DNA from: Imhoffiella fuscus
Lineage (GTDB): Bacteria > Pseudomonadota > Gammaproteobacteria > Chromatiales > Chromatiaceae
DNA length: 64,000 bases
Reading direction: 5' to 3'
Assembly (NCBI RefSeq): GCF_042682685.1
Contig: NZ_JBHUHX010000016.1
Location: 62,001-126,000 of the forward strand
The position numbers and the translations under genes were made by a program. Each line of letters starts with the position of its first letter. Position 1 is the first letter of the stretch. Under the pieces are notes generated by a model. It ran no database searches. It saw only the letters and a list, made by a program, of their open reading frames with translations, and had not been told where the DNA came from. Positions 17,060 to 26,302 of this stretch are shown one piece after another.

Positions 17060-18400
17060 TTAGGCGGGCAGATCCAGTCTGAATCGGGCACCGCCAAGTG
17101 GACTGCGGTCGACCTGCAGCCGGCCCCCGTAGGCATCGCTGATCTCGCGCACCACGGCGAGTCCGATGCCGTGTCCTGGGGTCGCCTCGTCCGCGCGTGC
17201 GCCACGTTCGAGTAGGCGCGATGCCTGCTCGGGCGGGATGCCAGGGCCGTCGTCCTCAACGACGAGCAGCAGTCTGCCGCGCGACCTGGTTCCCCCGACC
17301 CGGATGCGCCGTTTGCCCCACTTGAAGGCGTTTTCGAGCAGATTGCCGAGCATCTCCAACAGGTCGCCCTCGACGCCCAGGAACTGGATGCCCTGATCCA
17401 TCTCAAGCGTCACCTGGATTCCCGAGTCGCGATAGACCTTGTTCAGTGTGGCGACGAGCCGCTCGGCGGTGCGTCGTATCGGGACCGGCGGCGCTAGTGT
17501 CGCGGCCTGCTGTCCGCCGGTCCGGGCACGCTGTAACTGGTATTCGACGATGTGTCCCATGCGTCCGAGCTGCTCTTGGAGCGTCTTTCCGGTGGGCGAG
17601 GGCACCTGCCCCTCTTCGAGCGCGCCGCGCATCACGGCGAGGGGTGTCTTGAGACTGTGGGCGAGATCGCCCAATGTGTTGTCGAGACGCCGTTGACGCG
17701 CCCGCTCATGGGCGAGCAGGGCGTTCAGGTTTCCAGTGAGCGCGCGGATCTCGGCCGGATAGCGCCCCTGGATCTGGGTCTGTTTGCCGGACTCGATCAC
17801 CGCCACCTCCTCCGCTACCCGGCGCAGCGGTTTGAGTCCCCAGCGCAGGATGGCGACCAGGATCACCAGCATCAGGACCGACATGCTGCCCAGCCAGACA
17901 GCGAGACTGGCGCGGAACTGGCCCACCTCGGCATGGAAGGCGGCGGTGTCCTCGGCGACCACGAAGGTGTAGTCCTGCGGGGTCGGTCCTGTCGCCCAGG
18001 TGACGCCGAACGCCAACATCAGATAGGTGCTTCCGTCGGATCCCGAGAGACGTTCGAAACGGCGCCGACCGGGTGCGAGTGGGAGCGGCGTGGGGCAATC
18101 GGCGCCGATGGCGGACGGCGATTGCCAGATGGGATCGCCCAGCGCGTTCAGCACCTTGGCATAGAGGCCCGAGTCGGGCAGGTTGAGACGCGGTTCGGCG
18201 AGCGCCTTGGGGAAGACCAGTCCGCCGGGCTCCTCCTCGCCGGCCGCCATCAGCAGGAAGACCTGGGCCTGTAGCCGTTCTTCCCGCGCCGAGAGGACGG
18301 TATCGCGAACTGCGCGTTCCAGCGCCAGGCTGGTGAGCAGCACAAAGACGGTCAGCACCACGGCGCCGGAGAGCGCGACGCGGGTGCGCAGCGACATCAT
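17060..18400 (-). CDS. PhoQ-like sensor histidine kinase
   Basis: A 446-residue kinase with TM1 near residues 8-28, a periplasmic sensor of about 130 residues, TM2 (about 166-186), HAMP, and the H-box LGDLAHSLKTPLAV (His248) of the PhoQ/QseC-like class. N-box NLLENAFKWG, G1 DDGPGI and G2 GHGIGLAVV follow. It would phosphorylate the OmpR-type regulator encoded by the overlapping gene (18397-19095, 4 nt overlap). The periplasmic part resembles PhoQ in size, but no acidic Mg2+-sensing patch could be confirmed, so the signal is open. The PepSY and His-rich secreted proteins upstream suggest envelope or metal stress. Confidence 0.85.
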   Translation of the reverse strand: MMSLRTRVALSGAVVLTVFVLLTSLALERAVRDTVLSAREERLQAQVFLLMAAGEEEPGGLVFPKALAEPRLNLPDSGLYAKVLNALGDPIWQSPSAIGADCPTPLPLAPGRRRFERLSGSDGSTYLMLAFGVTWATGPTPQDYTFVVAEDTAAFHAEVGQFRASLAVWLGSMSVLMLVILVAILRWGLKPLRRVAEEVAVIESGKQTQIQGRYPAEIRALTGNLNALLAHERARQRRLDNTLGDLAHSLKTPLAVMRGALEEGQVPSPTGKTLQEQLGRMGHIVEYQLQRARTGGQQAATLAPPVPIRRTAERLVATLNKVYRDSGIQVTLEMDQGIQFLGVEGDLLEMLGNLLENAFKWGKRRIRVGGTRSRGRLLLVVEDDGPGIPPEQASRLLERGARADEATPGHGIGLAVVREISDAYGGRLQVDRSPLGGARFRLDLPA

Positions 18401-19095
18401 CCAGCCGGGTCCTTGCCGGCGTCGTCGCCCAGGGTCAGGCGGTAGCCGCGTCCGCGTAGCGTCTCGATCGGATTGAGCGAACCGTCCGGGTCGAGCTTGC
18501 GGCGCAGACGCCCGACCAGCACCTCGATCACGTTGCTCTCGCGATCCTCGTCATGCGGATAGAGACGGTCGGCGAGATCCTGCTTGGAGAGCACCTTGCC
18601 CCGGCTGGCGGCCAATTGTTCGAGTAGACGGTATTCATAGGCGGTGATCTCGATGGGTCGATCCCGCATCCAGACCTTCTGGGCGGTCAGGTCCAGTCGC
18701 ATGGGGCCCAGGTGCAGTTCCTGCGAGGCGGTGCCAGCGGCGCGCCGGATCAGCGCCCGGAGCCGCGCGAGCAGTTCCTCTTGGTGGAAGGGCTTGGCCA
18801 GATAGTCGTCGGCGCCGGCCTCCAACCCCTCGACCTTGTCCTCCCAACGGTCGCGCGCGGTGAGAATGAGGATCGGCAGGAGGCTCTCCTTGGCACGCAG
18901 CCGGCGGATAATATCGAGTCCGGAAAGACCGGGCAGGCCGAGATCGATGATGGCGGCGTCGAAGGCGTATTCGCTCGCGAGATAGAGACCTTCCTGGCCG
19001 TCGCCGGTGCCCTCGACCGCGCAATCGTCCTGCGAGAGTCGGGCGGCGATCTGTCGACGGAGCTCGGGCTCGTCCTCGATGATCAGGATGCGCAT
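18397..19095 (-). CDS. PhoP-like OmpR-family response regulator
   Basis: A 232-residue regulator. The receiver domain has acidic pocket EDE (7-9), phospho-acceptor Asp51 in IIDLGLPGLSG, the Thr of ILTAR and the Lys of LAKPF. The C-terminal winged helix (about 130-222) has the EYRLLEQLA and RESNVIEVLVGRLRRKLD recognition helix. It is read first in a minus-strand operon with its kinase. The PepSY gene starts 55 nt upstream on the same strand, so all three may be one unit. Confidence 0.9.
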   Translation of the reverse strand: MRILIIEDEPELRRQIAARLSQDDCAVEGTGDGQEGLYLASEYAFDAAIIDLGLPGLSGLDIIRRLRAKESLLPILILTARDRWEDKVEGLEAGADDYLAKPFHQEELLARLRALIRRAAGTASQELHLGPMRLDLTAQKVWMRDRPIEITAYEYRLLEQLAASRGKVLSKQDLADRLYPHDEDRESNVIEVLVGRLRRKLDPDGSLNPIETLRGRGYRLTLGDDAGKDPAG

Positions 19096-19150
19096 GCGTT
19101 GGTGTCTGTTGGTGATAGCGGGCAGGGCTGCACGCGAGGCGGCCGCCTGC

Positions 19151-19381
19151 TCAGCGGTTGGGGACGAAGACGTAGCGCACCTGGCCGTCGGGGGTCAGGA
19201 CCTTCACCCGGTAGCCCCCGTCGGCCGACTGGACGGCCAGCACGCGGCCTCCGGTCTGGCTGCGCGCGATTTCGCCGGCTCGGTCGGGCGACATCTGTCG
19301 GCCCTGTCCGGAGCCGGCCCAGGTGGTCGGCGGCGCCATGCAGAGCAGCAAGGCGGCCAGAATGAACGTAGACAATTGCAT
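19151..19381 (-). CDS. Small secreted PepSY-domain protein
   Basis: A 76-residue protein with a signal peptide (hydrophobic 5-20, cleavage near TTWAG) and a short PepSY-like fold: helix DRAGEIARSQTGGRVLAV and strands YRVKVLTPDGQVRYVFV. PepSY proteins often sit beside PhoPQ-like two-component systems and may modulate signalling or protease activity. The position just upstream of the response regulator fits that pattern. Its biochemical role is unknown. Confidence 0.75.
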   Translation of the reverse strand: MQLSTFILAALLLCMAPPTTWAGSGQGRQMSPDRAGEIARSQTGGRVLAVQSADGGYRVKVLTPDGQVRYVFVPNR

Positions 19382-19521
19382 GTCGAATCGGCTCCCGTGC
19401 CTGTGACGGTCTGCGGGAATCTAGCACAGTCCGGGCGTGTCGCGGTGTAGATGCGCGCGGATGTTCCGGGTCTGTCGATCGGTCGGGCGCCTGCCCATGG
19501 CGCGCGACCGATGGCACCGGG

Positions 19522-19845
19522 TCAATAGTCGCGATAGATGATCGTGACTCCATCGCGGCGGTGGCGGCGCGGCCAGCGTTCCTTGTAGACCACTCTAGGC
19601 CGGTAGCCGTAGTCGTAGATATAGGTCCGCCGATGGTTGTGATGGTGGTGCCGGCGGTGGTGATGCCTGAAGTGACGCGGCGGAGGTGAGTCCCAGCGGT
19701 CCGCGTCACGGTGAGAGTCCCAGCCGCGTCCGCCGGCGGACGCGGCTGTTGGCAATGCCAAGGAACCCGCGACGAGGATCGCGGAGAACAGGGTCACGAG
19801 TCGCGTGAGTTTCGGTGTATGGAATGTGGTGGAAACGGGGCTCAT
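19522..19845 (-). CDS. Secreted histidine-rich small protein of unknown function
   Basis: A 107-residue protein. A signal peptide (about 15-37, cleavage after ASA) is followed by a strongly basic mature region with a His/Arg cluster around residues 57-72 (HFRHHHRRHHHHNHRR) and a Tyr/Arg-rich tail. The His cluster suggests metal binding in the periplasm. The ATG has GAGGAG at good spacing (AGAGGAGACC...), which supports a real gene. It is on the same strand as, and 140 nt before, the PepSY gene. No family was recognised. Confidence 0.68.
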   Translation of the reverse strand: MSPVSTTFHTPKLTRLVTLFSAILVAGSLALPTAASAGGRGWDSHRDADRWDSPPPRHFRHHHRRHHHHNHRRTYIYDYGYRPRVVYKERWPRRHRRDGVTIIYRDY

Positions 19846-19949
19846 GGGATGGTCTCCTCTGCTCCTGAAACGGGGGCCAGTTCCCCCGTCTTGGAGGCCA
19901 TCCTAGGGCGTCGACCCTGAACCACCGCTGAATCAGCGGCCGGGATGGC

Positions 19950-21350
19950 TCAACGCCGGGAGAGTAGGAGCAATTCGTCGCCGCGTTGGATGCGCAGGCT
20001 GTAGAGCCCGCGCGAGCTTTTGAGCACGTCCCTGATGTCGCGCAGCCGGGCGATCTCTTGGCCATTGACCTGGATGATGCGGTCGCCTTCGCGCAGCCCG
20101 GCGTTCCAGGCCGAGCTGTTGGGCTCGACGCTGCCCACCGGGATCGCTGGAACCCCGCCGCTGTGGCTGAACTCGCCGAAGAGCGCGCCCTCGAGGCTGG
20201 ACGAGATCTGTTTGCCCGGCACGAAGCTGCGGTAGGGGTCGCCGATTTCGCCGGTCAGATGCAGCGTCTTGCCGCCTCGCACGATATCCAGATCCACCCG
20301 CTCGCCGATGCGCAGCAGTCCGAAGCGGTTGCGCAGATCGGACGATCCGCCGATCGCTTTGCCGTTGACGGCGAGGATGAGGTCGCCCTGACGCAGGCCG
20401 GCCTCCTCGGCGGCCGAGCCTGGATCCACGTCTGCCACCAGGACGCCGTCACGATCGTTCAGATCCAATGCGCTGGCCAATTCGTCGGTCAAATCCTGCA
20501 CCCGGACACCGAAGAGTCCACGTCTGACCGCACCGAACTCCAGCAGTTGTTCCATGATGGAGCGTGCCATGTTGGCCGGAATGGCGAAGCCGATGCCGAT
20601 GTTGCCGCCACCGGGGGCCAGGATGGCCGTGTTCATGCCGACCAGTTCGCCGCGCAGATTGACCAGGGGGCCGCCCGAGTTGCCCGGATTGATGGAGGCG
20701 TCCGTCTGGATGAAGTTCTCGTATCCCTCGATTCCGAGTCCGGTGCGGCCGAGTCCGCTGACGATGCCGGAGGTGACGGTCTGTTTCAGCCCGAATGGAT
20801 TGCCGATCGCGACCACGAAATCGCCGACCCGCAGGGTGTCCGAGTCGGAAAACGCGAGTGCCTTCAAATTCTTGGCCGGGATGCGCAGCACGGCGACGTC
20901 GGTGTCGGGATCGTTGCCGACGAGCGTGGCGCTCAGGGTGCGTCCGTCATGGAGCGTGACCTTGATCTCGTCCGCCTTGGCGATGACGTGATAGTTGGTG
21001 AGCACCAGTCCGCGTCGGGCGTCGACGATGATCCCGGAGCCCAGGCTGTTGTTTTCGCGTCGACGCTGCTGTTGAGGAACATCGAAGAAGTAGCGGAAAA
21101 AGGGGTCGCGCAGCAGCGGGTGGTCGGCGGCCGCGATCCGGGTGACGGTCGATACGTTGACGACCGCCGGCACCACCTGCTCCAGCATGGGCGCCAGGCT
21201 CGGCAGCGGTTTGCCATCCAGCGCAAAGGGCAGCGCGGCCTGGGCGGAGGACAGCGGCAGCAGCAGCGACAGACAGAGTATGAGCGGGATGGAGGCTGGC
21301 TTGGACATCATGGGTGTGATCTTCGCAAGGAACGCGTTGAATCGGCGCAT
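19950..21350 (-). CDS. DegQ/DegP-type periplasmic serine endoprotease
   Basis: A 466-residue HtrA protease. The signal peptide ends near SSAQA (residue 38). The trypsin-like domain has the catalytic triad His121 (LTNYHVI), Asp151 (DPDTDVAVLRI) and Ser225 (NPGNSGGPLV), and two PDZ domains follow (about 290-370 and 390-460). It degrades or refolds damaged envelope proteins. Starts are possible at 21350 (MRRF, used here) or 21311 (MMSKP, which gives a compact signal peptide); neither has a strong ribosome-binding site. The LA loop is short, as in DegQ rather than DegP. Confidence 0.92.
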   Translation of the reverse strand: MRRFNAFLAKITPMMSKPASIPLILCLSLLLPLSSAQAALPFALDGKPLPSLAPMLEQVVPAVVNVSTVTRIAAADHPLLRDPFFRYFFDVPQQQRRRENNSLGSGIIVDARRGLVLTNYHVIAKADEIKVTLHDGRTLSATLVGNDPDTDVAVLRIPAKNLKALAFSDSDTLRVGDFVVAIGNPFGLKQTVTSGIVSGLGRTGLGIEGYENFIQTDASINPGNSGGPLVNLRGELVGMNTAILAPGGGNIGIGFAIPANMARSIMEQLLEFGAVRRGLFGVRVQDLTDELASALDLNDRDGVLVADVDPGSAAEEAGLRQGDLILAVNGKAIGGSSDLRNRFGLLRIGERVDLDIVRGGKTLHLTGEIGDPYRSFVPGKQISSSLEGALFGEFSHSGGVPAIPVGSVEPNSSAWNAGLREGDRIIQVNGQEIARLRDIRDVLKSSRGLYSLRIQRGDELLLLSRR

Positions 21351-21445
21351 CGTTCGCCGAGAGCGGGGACGATCAGGACGGTAACTGCGGGATGCCGATC
21401 GCGCAAGATCGAGACGGCCGGGCTGGCGCGCCGGTCGCCGAGACG

Positions 21446-21471
21446 AAAAACGCCGGGCGAATGCCCAGCGT
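21446..21471 (-). terminator. Rho-independent terminator of the hsp20 gene
   Basis: Read on the minus strand, GCCCAGCG-type arms (21463-21470 with 21451-21458, one G-U pair) enclose a four-base loop and are followed by a run of five U (A-run 21446-21450 on the plus strand). It lies 21 nt past the hsp20 stop. Confidence 0.8.
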
Positions 21472-21491
21472 CTTCTATCCGATCACGGGGG

Positions 21492-21962
21492 TCAGGCGGC
21501 CGCCTCATTGGCCGACCCGTCGATGAAGCGTTGGCTGTCGCCTCGGATCTCGATCTTGCGCGGCTTCATGGCCTCGGGGATCTCGCGTCGCAGGTCGATG
21601 TGCAGCAACCCGTTTTCGAGCCGCGCATCCACCACCTTGACGTAGTCGGCAAGCTGGAACTTGCGCTCGAAGCTGCGGTTGGCGATGCCGCGATAGAGGA
21701 AGCGGCGGGAACCGTCCTCTTCCTCGGGTCGTCCGCCGGATACCGTGAGGATGTTCTCTCGGACCTCCAGGCTCAGGTCTTTCTGGGAGAAACCGGCGAC
21801 CGCCATGGTGATGCGGTAGTCGTTCTCACCGCTGGCCTCGATGTTGTAAGGGGGATAACCGCCCGGCTCGGACCGCGAGGCGTTTTCGAGCGCCGAGGTC
21901 ATGCGGTCGAAGCCGATCATGGAGCGGAAGAGCGGAGAGAAGTCGATGTTGTTCAATGGCAT
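21492..21962 (-). CDS. Small heat-shock protein, Hsp20/IbpA family
   Basis: A 156-residue alpha-crystallin-type chaperone. It has an IbpA-like N-terminus (DFSPLFRSMIGFDR), PPYNIEASGENDYRI opening the crystallin domain, and GVA...FERKFQL-type beta7 strands (GIANRSFERKF). ENGLLHIDLRREIPEAMKPRKIEI ends with the I-x-I anchoring segment. It holds unfolding proteins for refolding by DnaK/ClpB. ATG 21962 is preferred because the IbpA-like sequence starts there; a longer in-frame ORF reaches 22019. A good sigma-70 promoter lies 84 nt upstream and a terminator follows, so it is monocistronic. No RpoH-type promoter was evident. Confidence 0.9.
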   Translation of the reverse strand: MPLNNIDFSPLFRSMIGFDRMTSALENASRSEPGGYPPYNIEASGENDYRITMAVAGFSQKDLSLEVRENILTVSGGRPEEEDGSRRFLYRGIANRSFERKFQLADYVKVVDARLENGLLHIDLRREIPEAMKPRKIEIRGDSQRFIDGSANEAAA

Positions 21963-22045
21963 ATCCTCATGGGAGCAATATGTGAATAAGGCGTTCTGAA
22001 CGAACCGCGTTGTATTCAAGCCTCGGATGAGCGCTTGTGTTATGT

Positions 22046-22074
22046 AAAGTAAAAACGCGAGCGAGGAATGTCAA
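22046..22074 (-). promoter_or_regulatory. Sigma-70 promoter of hsp20
   Basis: On the minus strand, TTGACA (22074-22069), a 17-nt spacer and TACTTT (22051-22046) stand directly after the mobA stop. The -35 box is consensus. The segment is AT-rich compared with its surroundings. Confidence 0.75.
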
Positions 22075-22077
22075 GGG

Positions 22078-22686
22078 CTACCCGCTATCGGCGGCGAGCG
22101 TGCGTTCGAGTTGGGCGAGATCCGCAGGCGTGTTGATGTTCAGGAAGCGCTCGGATTGGTCGCTGAAGTCGGCGACGGCCAGTTGGTGGCGGTTCTGCCA
22201 AATATCCACCTTGCGTTCCGTTCCATCGAGAAAGCCGCGCAGATCCTCTGCGAGCGACGTTCGGATCAGCGCGTGCAGTGGCTGGTGCCGATGTCCGTCG
22301 CTGGCGATGGCCAGGTCCGCGTTCTCTGCGGCCATCACCGCGCCGAGCCGGGCGCGCAGATCCTTTGGCGCGAGCGGCGCATCGCAGGGTAGGGTCAGGA
22401 TCCAGTCGGTGCGTGCGGCCAGCATGGCGGCGAGACATCCGGCCAGCGGCCCCTGGAATCCGCTCTGGAGATCGCCGATGACCGGGTAGCCATAGGTTGC
22501 GTAGTGCTCGAGGTTGCGATTGGCGCTGATGAAGATCGAGTCGACCTGAGTCGTCAGTGACTCGATTGCCCACTCGATCAAGGGGCGTTCGGCGAGCCGG
22601 ATCAGTCCCTTGTCCCGACCCTCCATGCGGCGTGCTCGACCGCCTGCGAGGATGACGCCGGTGGTCGAGGCGCTGTCTGGACTCAA
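22078..22686 (-). CDS. mobA: Molybdenum cofactor guanylyltransferase MobA
   Basis: A 202-residue nucleotidyltransferase with the N-terminal GTP motif LAGGRARRMEGRDKGL (13-28), PCDAPL near 100 for Mg-GTP, and QPLHALI in the middle. It links GMP to molybdopterin to form the bis-MGD cofactor of DMSO-reductase-family enzymes. In this kind of organism those include respiratory nitrate/DMSO and sulfur oxidoreductases. It lies 11 nt after the carbonic anhydrase gene on the same strand, so the two are probably co-transcribed. Confidence 0.92.
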   Translation of the reverse strand: MSPDSASTTGVILAGGRARRMEGRDKGLIRLAERPLIEWAIESLTTQVDSIFISANRNLEHYATYGYPVIGDLQSGFQGPLAGCLAAMLAARTDWILTLPCDAPLAPKDLRARLGAVMAAENADLAIASDGHRHQPLHALIRTSLAEDLRGFLDGTERKVDIWQNRHQLAVADFSDQSERFLNINTPADLAQLERTLAADSG

Positions 22687-22697
22687 AGTGCGGGTTC

Positions 22698-23432
22698 CTA
22701 TTCGAGGATCACGCGATGATTGGCCGCCTGGATCGGGCGGTTGTTCGGGTGTCCCATCACGCTGGCGAATTTGCGGATTTGGTCGGCCGAGGCCGTGACA
22801 GGCTCCTTCATCACCAGCCAGGCGACACCCTCGGTGCAGGGCGGGGTGGTGAGCGAGCCGGTGAAGCGGTAATAGTCGCGGTTCTTGGGTAGCAGGTCCT
22901 CGGCGGACACCGGATGATGCAGATGCACCTTTGTTTCGGGCTGTTCCGGCATGAGGGACCAGGCTTCGGTCAGGGCGGGGTTCTCCGCACCTTCCTGGAT
23001 CATGACCGCGATGACGGCGATCTTGCCATGCGCGTCGACGTGAACTAGATGGGCCTCCATCGGGAACGCCTTGCCTCGGATATGATTCTCGCTGGGCGTA
23101 TGGAAGTGGTACTGCTTGAGCGCGTACTCGTGACCGTTGAGGCTGATGCCGCTGCCCTTGGCGTAATCGATCTGGATGCTATGGCCGTTGTTCTCCTCTT
23201 CCTCGCCGCCAGGCTGGTAGTGGAAGCCGATCGGGGGCAGTTGGGCGTCGATGAATTCGGTCAGGTCCACCGGTGACTGGTTCTTGCCGCTGCCGCAGAC
23301 GCTGAATGCCTGGTCGAGCTCGCCCCAGTGATCCGGCCCCTCGGCACCCGAATAGCCCCAGTGACCGTGGGCGGCGAACGCGGTGCAGCTTGCCGTCAGT
23401 AGGGTGAAGAGTACGACTCTCGTGTTTTTCAT
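22698..23432 (-). CDS. Periplasmic alpha-type carbonic anhydrase
   Basis: A 244-residue protein with a signal peptide (to about AFAAHG, residue 22). The alpha-CA core starts HWGYSG, then NQSPVDL, zinc ligands in YHFHTPSEN (two His) and EAHLVH (third His), the GSLTTPPCTEGV loop with Thr gate and disulfide Cys, and the C-terminal NNRPIQ. It interconverts CO2 and bicarbonate in the periplasm, which helps inorganic carbon supply to an autotroph. A lone GAGGGAG before the ATG supports the start. Confidence 0.95.
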   Translation of the reverse strand: MKNTRVVLFTLLTASCTAFAAHGHWGYSGAEGPDHWGELDQAFSVCGSGKNQSPVDLTEFIDAQLPPIGFHYQPGGEEEENNGHSIQIDYAKGSGISLNGHEYALKQYHFHTPSENHIRGKAFPMEAHLVHVDAHGKIAVIAVMIQEGAENPALTEAWSLMPEQPETKVHLHHPVSAEDLLPKNRDYYRFTGSLTTPPCTEGVAWLVMKEPVTASADQIRKFASVMGHPNNRPIQAANHRVILE

Positions 23433-23594
23433 CTATCTCCCTCGTCGAGGTGTGTCGGTGGAGCGGCCCGGTGATTGGCCGATTGCTTCAATAACCGAAT
23501 CGGTTCGTGTTTGGGTGGGATCTGCGCTGTCCCGATCCCGTCGAAATGATAGTCCGAGGCTGGCGGATTGAGGAATGGAGCTTCAGGTCGGCGT

Positions 23595-26150
23595 TCAGCG
23601 CTTCGTGTCGGGCGGGCGTCTCCTGCGGATTCCGCCGACCACCGCCTGGGCCTCGGTCGGATCCTCGGGCCACTGATGCTTGGGATAGCGACCCCGCAGC
23701 TCCTTGCGTACCTCGGCGTAACCCCTGGCCCAGAATCCGGCCAGGTCCTGGGTAACCTGAATAGGGCGGCGCGCAGGCGACAGCAGATGCAGCAGGACCG
23801 GCACGCGTCCGTTGCAGAGGCGCGGCGTGTCCTCCAGCCCGAACATTTCTTGGAGCGGCACCGCGAGCACAGGCACCTCGCCGCTGACATAGTCGAGCGG
23901 TCGCTGGTTGCCGGCCGGCGTGGTCAGGGTCTTGGGGGCCTCGCGATCCAGCCGTTGCCGCTGCTCCCAGCTAAGTTGAGAGAGCAGGATCTCAGACAGG
24001 TCGAGGCGCTGAATCTCGGCCATCCTCGATCGGCCGACGATCCAGGGGGCGAGCCATTCATCCAAGCGTTCGAGCAGCCCTTCGAGCGAGAGATCCGGCC
24101 AATCTCCATTCCCTTCGTTCTGGCGCATGAGGCCGACACGGGCCTGGACCTGGCGTGCCGATTCGGTCCAGTCGAAGGCGCGCTCGGGCTGTTCGCGAAT
24201 GCGTTCGAGCAGGAGTCGCGCGGTCGCCTCCCCGTCGTTCAGCGCCAGCGGTCGCGAGGCCAGGCTGATGGCGCCCAGTTGCTCGGTCTCGCGGGCGACG
24301 ACCGCGTCCCGTGCGGCATCCCAGAAGACCTCCTGCGTGCGTTCGATGCGTGACTCGAACAGCGTGCGCAATTCGGACGCCTCGATCGGTAATGCCAGTT
24401 GGATCCGTCCGTCCCGGCCGCGCGCGTCGAGTGCGGCGATGACCAGATAGGGATGGACTGCGAGCGCGTCGTCGCGGGGCAGCACGGCACCGCCGCCCGA
24501 GGCCAGCAGGTAGCGGTCGTCGGACCCATTGCGGCGCTGGGCGACGCGATCCGGATAGGCGAGCGCCAGCAGTGCGCCCGGAGAGCGGATGCCCGACGGT
24601 TCGGACAGGTCCGGCGAGACGTCCTTGATCAGCCCCAGCAGTTGCCGCGAGACCCGATCTATGGCACCGAGCCGGTTCGCGTCCATGCCTGCAATGCGGG
24701 TCTTCGCGCGGCCTTGTTGGAGCGCGCGCAGCCGAAGGTCCAGGTCGCTTTGCCGTCCTTGGTCTGGGCGGTACGTCATGGGATCGCGCTCGGTCAGGAG
24801 CGCGCAGAGATCGGCCGCCGTCTGGCGGGCCTGCGGCGCGGCGCCGAGCAGCATGGCGGCGAGTCGCGGATGCAAGGGAAGTGGCGTCATGGCGCGACCG
24901 AGCCGGGTCAGCGCGCCCCGTGCGTCCAGCATCCCGAGAGTTTTCAGCAGCGCGACGGCTTGCTCCCACGCCGGAGCGGGAGGCGGATCGAGCCAGGCGA
25001 GTGCGTTGGGATCCTTGACGCCCCAGAGGGCCAGCTCGACGACCAAGGGAGCCAGGTCCGATTGTAGAATCTCTGGGGTACGATGCGCGGGTCTTCCGTG
25101 CTCCTGAGCACGGGTCCAGAGTCGATAGCAGATGCCGGGGGCCACACGTCCGGCGCGTCCGGCTCGCTGATCGGCCGAAGCGATGGGGACAGGTACAGTG
25201 ACGAGCCGTTCGAGCCCCGAGCCAGGATCGAAGCGCGGCTTGCGGCTGAGTCCGCTATCGACAACGACTCTGACTCCTTGAATTGTGACGCTGGTTTCGG
25301 CGATATCGGTGGCGACGATCACGCGGCGCGTGTCCGGCGTGCTCGGGAGCAGCGCCTGGTCCTGAGTCTGCGTGGGCAGACTTCCGTGCAGGGGAAGGAT
25401 CGATGTCGCGGAATCAACCACGTCCTTGAGTTGCTCGACGCAGCGGTCGATCTCGCGCGCCCCGGGTAGGAAGACCAGGATGTCGCCGTCTTCGGTGCGC
25501 AGGGCATGGCGAATGCCGGCGAGGACGGCCGTCACCGGGTCTGGATCTGGTTGGTGGTCGGCATAGCGGATCTCGACCGGAAAGCTGCGTCCCTCGCCGC
25601 GCAGGATCGGCGCCCCGCCAAGCAGTCGTGCGACGGGCTCGGCGTCCAGCGTGGCCGACATCACCAGGAGTCTCAGATCCGGGCGCAGGTTGGTCGCGGC
25701 GTCCAGCGCCAGCGCCAATCCCAGGTCCGATGGCAGGTTGCGCTCGTGGAACTCGTCGAAGATGAGCAGACCCACGCCTTCAAGCGCGGGGTCCGATTGG
25801 ATGCGCCGAGTCAGGATACCCTCGGTGACCACCTCGATCCGGGTGCGCGGCCCGATCCGGCGGTCGAAGCGGACCTGATAGCCGACACGTTCGCCGAGCG
25901 CCTCGCCCAGTACGGATGCCATGCGCGCGGCGGTCATGCGCGCGGCCGGCCGGCGCGGTTCCAGCATCAGGATGCGCTGTCCGCCAAGCCAGTCGGAGCC
26001 CATCAGCCGTAGCGGAACACCGGTCGATTTGCCCGATCCGGTGGGGGCCTGGAGCAGGGCATGACCTCGGCTCAGTGCCTCGTCCAGCGCGGGAAACACC
26101 GCATCGATGGGGAGTGCGAGCTCGGTCGATTCTGAATTCATGGGAGGCAT
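23595..26150 (-). CDS. hrpB: ATP-dependent RNA helicase HrpB
   Basis: An 851-residue DEAH-family helicase. Walker A is APTGSGKST (about 35-43), motif II is DEFHERN, motif III SATLD, then VATDIAETSVTI and QRAGRAGR (motif VI) around 315-365, and the HrpB-specific C-terminal domain ends with GRYPKHQWPEDP. Length and order fit HrpB; its biological role in Proteobacteria is poorly defined. The start is either 26150 (MPPM) or 26141 (MNSES), with no clear Shine-Dalgarno for either. The longer ORF to 26285 adds non-homologous sequence. Confidence 0.93.
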   Translation of the reverse strand: MPPMNSESTELALPIDAVFPALDEALSRGHALLQAPTGSGKSTGVPLRLMGSDWLGGQRILMLEPRRPAARMTAARMASVLGEALGERVGYQVRFDRRIGPRTRIEVVTEGILTRRIQSDPALEGVGLLIFDEFHERNLPSDLGLALALDAATNLRPDLRLLVMSATLDAEPVARLLGGAPILRGEGRSFPVEIRYADHQPDPDPVTAVLAGIRHALRTEDGDILVFLPGAREIDRCVEQLKDVVDSATSILPLHGSLPTQTQDQALLPSTPDTRRVIVATDIAETSVTIQGVRVVVDSGLSRKPRFDPGSGLERLVTVPVPIASADQRAGRAGRVAPGICYRLWTRAQEHGRPAHRTPEILQSDLAPLVVELALWGVKDPNALAWLDPPPAPAWEQAVALLKTLGMLDARGALTRLGRAMTPLPLHPRLAAMLLGAAPQARQTAADLCALLTERDPMTYRPDQGRQSDLDLRLRALQQGRAKTRIAGMDANRLGAIDRVSRQLLGLIKDVSPDLSEPSGIRSPGALLALAYPDRVAQRRNGSDDRYLLASGGGAVLPRDDALAVHPYLVIAALDARGRDGRIQLALPIEASELRTLFESRIERTQEVFWDAARDAVVARETEQLGAISLASRPLALNDGEATARLLLERIREQPERAFDWTESARQVQARVGLMRQNEGNGDWPDLSLEGLLERLDEWLAPWIVGRSRMAEIQRLDLSEILLSQLSWEQRQRLDREAPKTLTTPAGNQRPLDYVSGEVPVLAVPLQEMFGLEDTPRLCNGRVPVLLHLLSPARRPIQVTQDLAGFWARGYAEVRKELRGRYPKHQWPEDPTEAQAVVGGIRRRRPPDTKR

Positions 26151-26302
26151 CTGGGTGTGTCGGAAATCGAATGGGGGCGTACGGATGAATGCCGAGCGGG
26201 ACGGGATGGCGCCGTATGTTTCGTTAGGTGCCGACCGAAAAGCAAGCCTGGATAAGCCGTCTATACTTGATTTCAGGTCAATCAACCGGATCCGACCCTA
26301 TC

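Noticed and set aside
19986..21989. A 667-codon plus-strand open frame opposite the DegQ and hsp20 genes
   Set aside because: It is antisense to two clearly conserved genes, lacks recognisable motifs and crosses the gap between them; it is a GC-bias shadow.
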